Assembly (NCBI GenBank): GCA_018699075.1
Contig: JABIPV010000076.1
Location: 1 to 7,281 of the forward strand
DNA: 7,281 bases
Source: Kordiimonadaceae bacterium
GTDB lineage: Bacteria; Pseudomonadota; Alphaproteobacteria; Sphingomonadales; Emcibacteraceae
Direction of reading: 5' to 3'
Shown: piece by piece, positions 6,959-7,281 of the stretch
Position numbering within the stretch: the first letter of the stretch is position 1
Layout of the letters: every line of letters starts with the position of its first letter
Notes under the pieces: model-generated
What the model saw: the letters and a program-made list of their open reading frames with translations, nothing else
Told to the model about the DNA's origin: nothing
Databases searched by the model: none
Made by a program: the position numbers and the translations under genes

Positions 6959-7281
6959 ATGATAAAAAATATACTTATTTTCATAATTTTATTCACCGCT
7001 CCTGCATATGCGAATAAAGAAGAAGACAAAGCAGAGTTCAAAAGTCTTTATGCTGAGTTTAATGATCTTTATGCCAATTCTGAGGCAATTGACCCTATTA
7101 TTGAGGTGGCAGAGAAACTATATAAAATTGCTCCTAAAGCATTCGGTAAAAAATCTAAAAACAATGCTGTCGTAATATATAATTTAGCGAGCCTATATGA
7201 TGAAAAAGGTGCAAGATCAAGTTCTAGAGACGAGAAAAAAGCTCTTGGATTATATGAAGAATATTTTAGATTGTTGTACGA
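6959..7281 (+). CDS. Exported TPR-like/TonB family protein, array copy 4 (3' end outside window)
   Basis: A partial frame, open to the right edge, starting at ATG 6959, 5 nt after the stop of copy 3. A weak GAAG (6947-6950) stands 8 nt upstream. The first 18 residues are a signal peptide with a likely cut after Ala-Tyr-Ala. The mature part starts Asn-Lys-Glu-Glu-Asp and continues with the family block (KAEFKSLYAEFNDLYANSEA onward), 46 of 62 residues identical to copy 3, ending in YNLASLYDEKG. Only about 107 codons are visible, so the TPR-like middle and the TonB domain are expected but not seen. It shows that the array continues beyond the window. Confidence 0.88.
   Translation, partial: MIKNILIFIILFTAPAYANKEEDKAEFKSLYAEFNDLYANSEAIDPIIEVAEKLYKIAPKAFGKKSKNNAVVIYNLASLYDEKGARSSSRDEKKALGLYEEYFRLLY

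Overview
The window looks like part of the chromosome of a Gram-negative, probably marine, heterotrophic bacterium. The evidence is a set of exported proteins with Sec signal peptides, two formylglycine-type sulfatases and several TonB C-terminal domains. The moderately low G+C and the multiplicity of small exported TonB-like proteins would fit a marine alphaproteobacterium such as the Kordiimonadales/Emcibacterales. That placement is a guess, because no marker gene is present. All genes lie on the + strand, and no RNA gene, insertion sequence or CRISPR array was seen.

Region 1 (1-3003) holds two tandem paralogous sulfatases of the S1 (alkaline-phosphatase-fold) family, 2 nt apart. The first is cut by the left window edge. 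The second is complete, with a signal peptide, the CSPSR activation motif and the metal and catalytic residues. In the visible sequence of both, the only cysteine is the one converted to formylglycine. They share blocks of identical DNA, including a perfect 50-nt match just after the active-site motif.

Region 2 (3004-3477) holds a 121-aa exported protein that is little more than a TonB C-terminal domain. It is followed by a 70-nt gap containing a good sigma-70-like promoter (TTGAAA-17-TATAGT).

Region 3 (3478-7281) is a tandem array of four related exported proteins: three complete (406, 371 and 375 aa) and one running off the right edge. Each complete copy has a signal peptide, a conserved helical N-terminal block, a TPR-like helical middle with a single cysteine near its end, and a C-terminal TonB-like domain. 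Gaps are very short or overlapping (15, -4 and 5 nt), so this is almost certainly one operon. The domain order is opposite to that of a classical TonB, which carries an uncleaved N-terminal membrane anchor and a Pro-rich spacer. The proteins are therefore more likely soluble periplasmic factors than energy transducers.

The sulfatases would remove sulfate esters from a polysaccharide or glycan in the periplasm or outside the cell. The TonB-like proteins could relate to outer-membrane transport or to an unknown periplasmic assembly. A functional link between the two regions is only suggested by adjacency, and the internal promoter argues that the TPR-TonB array is expressed separately. The array is the least explained part of the window.
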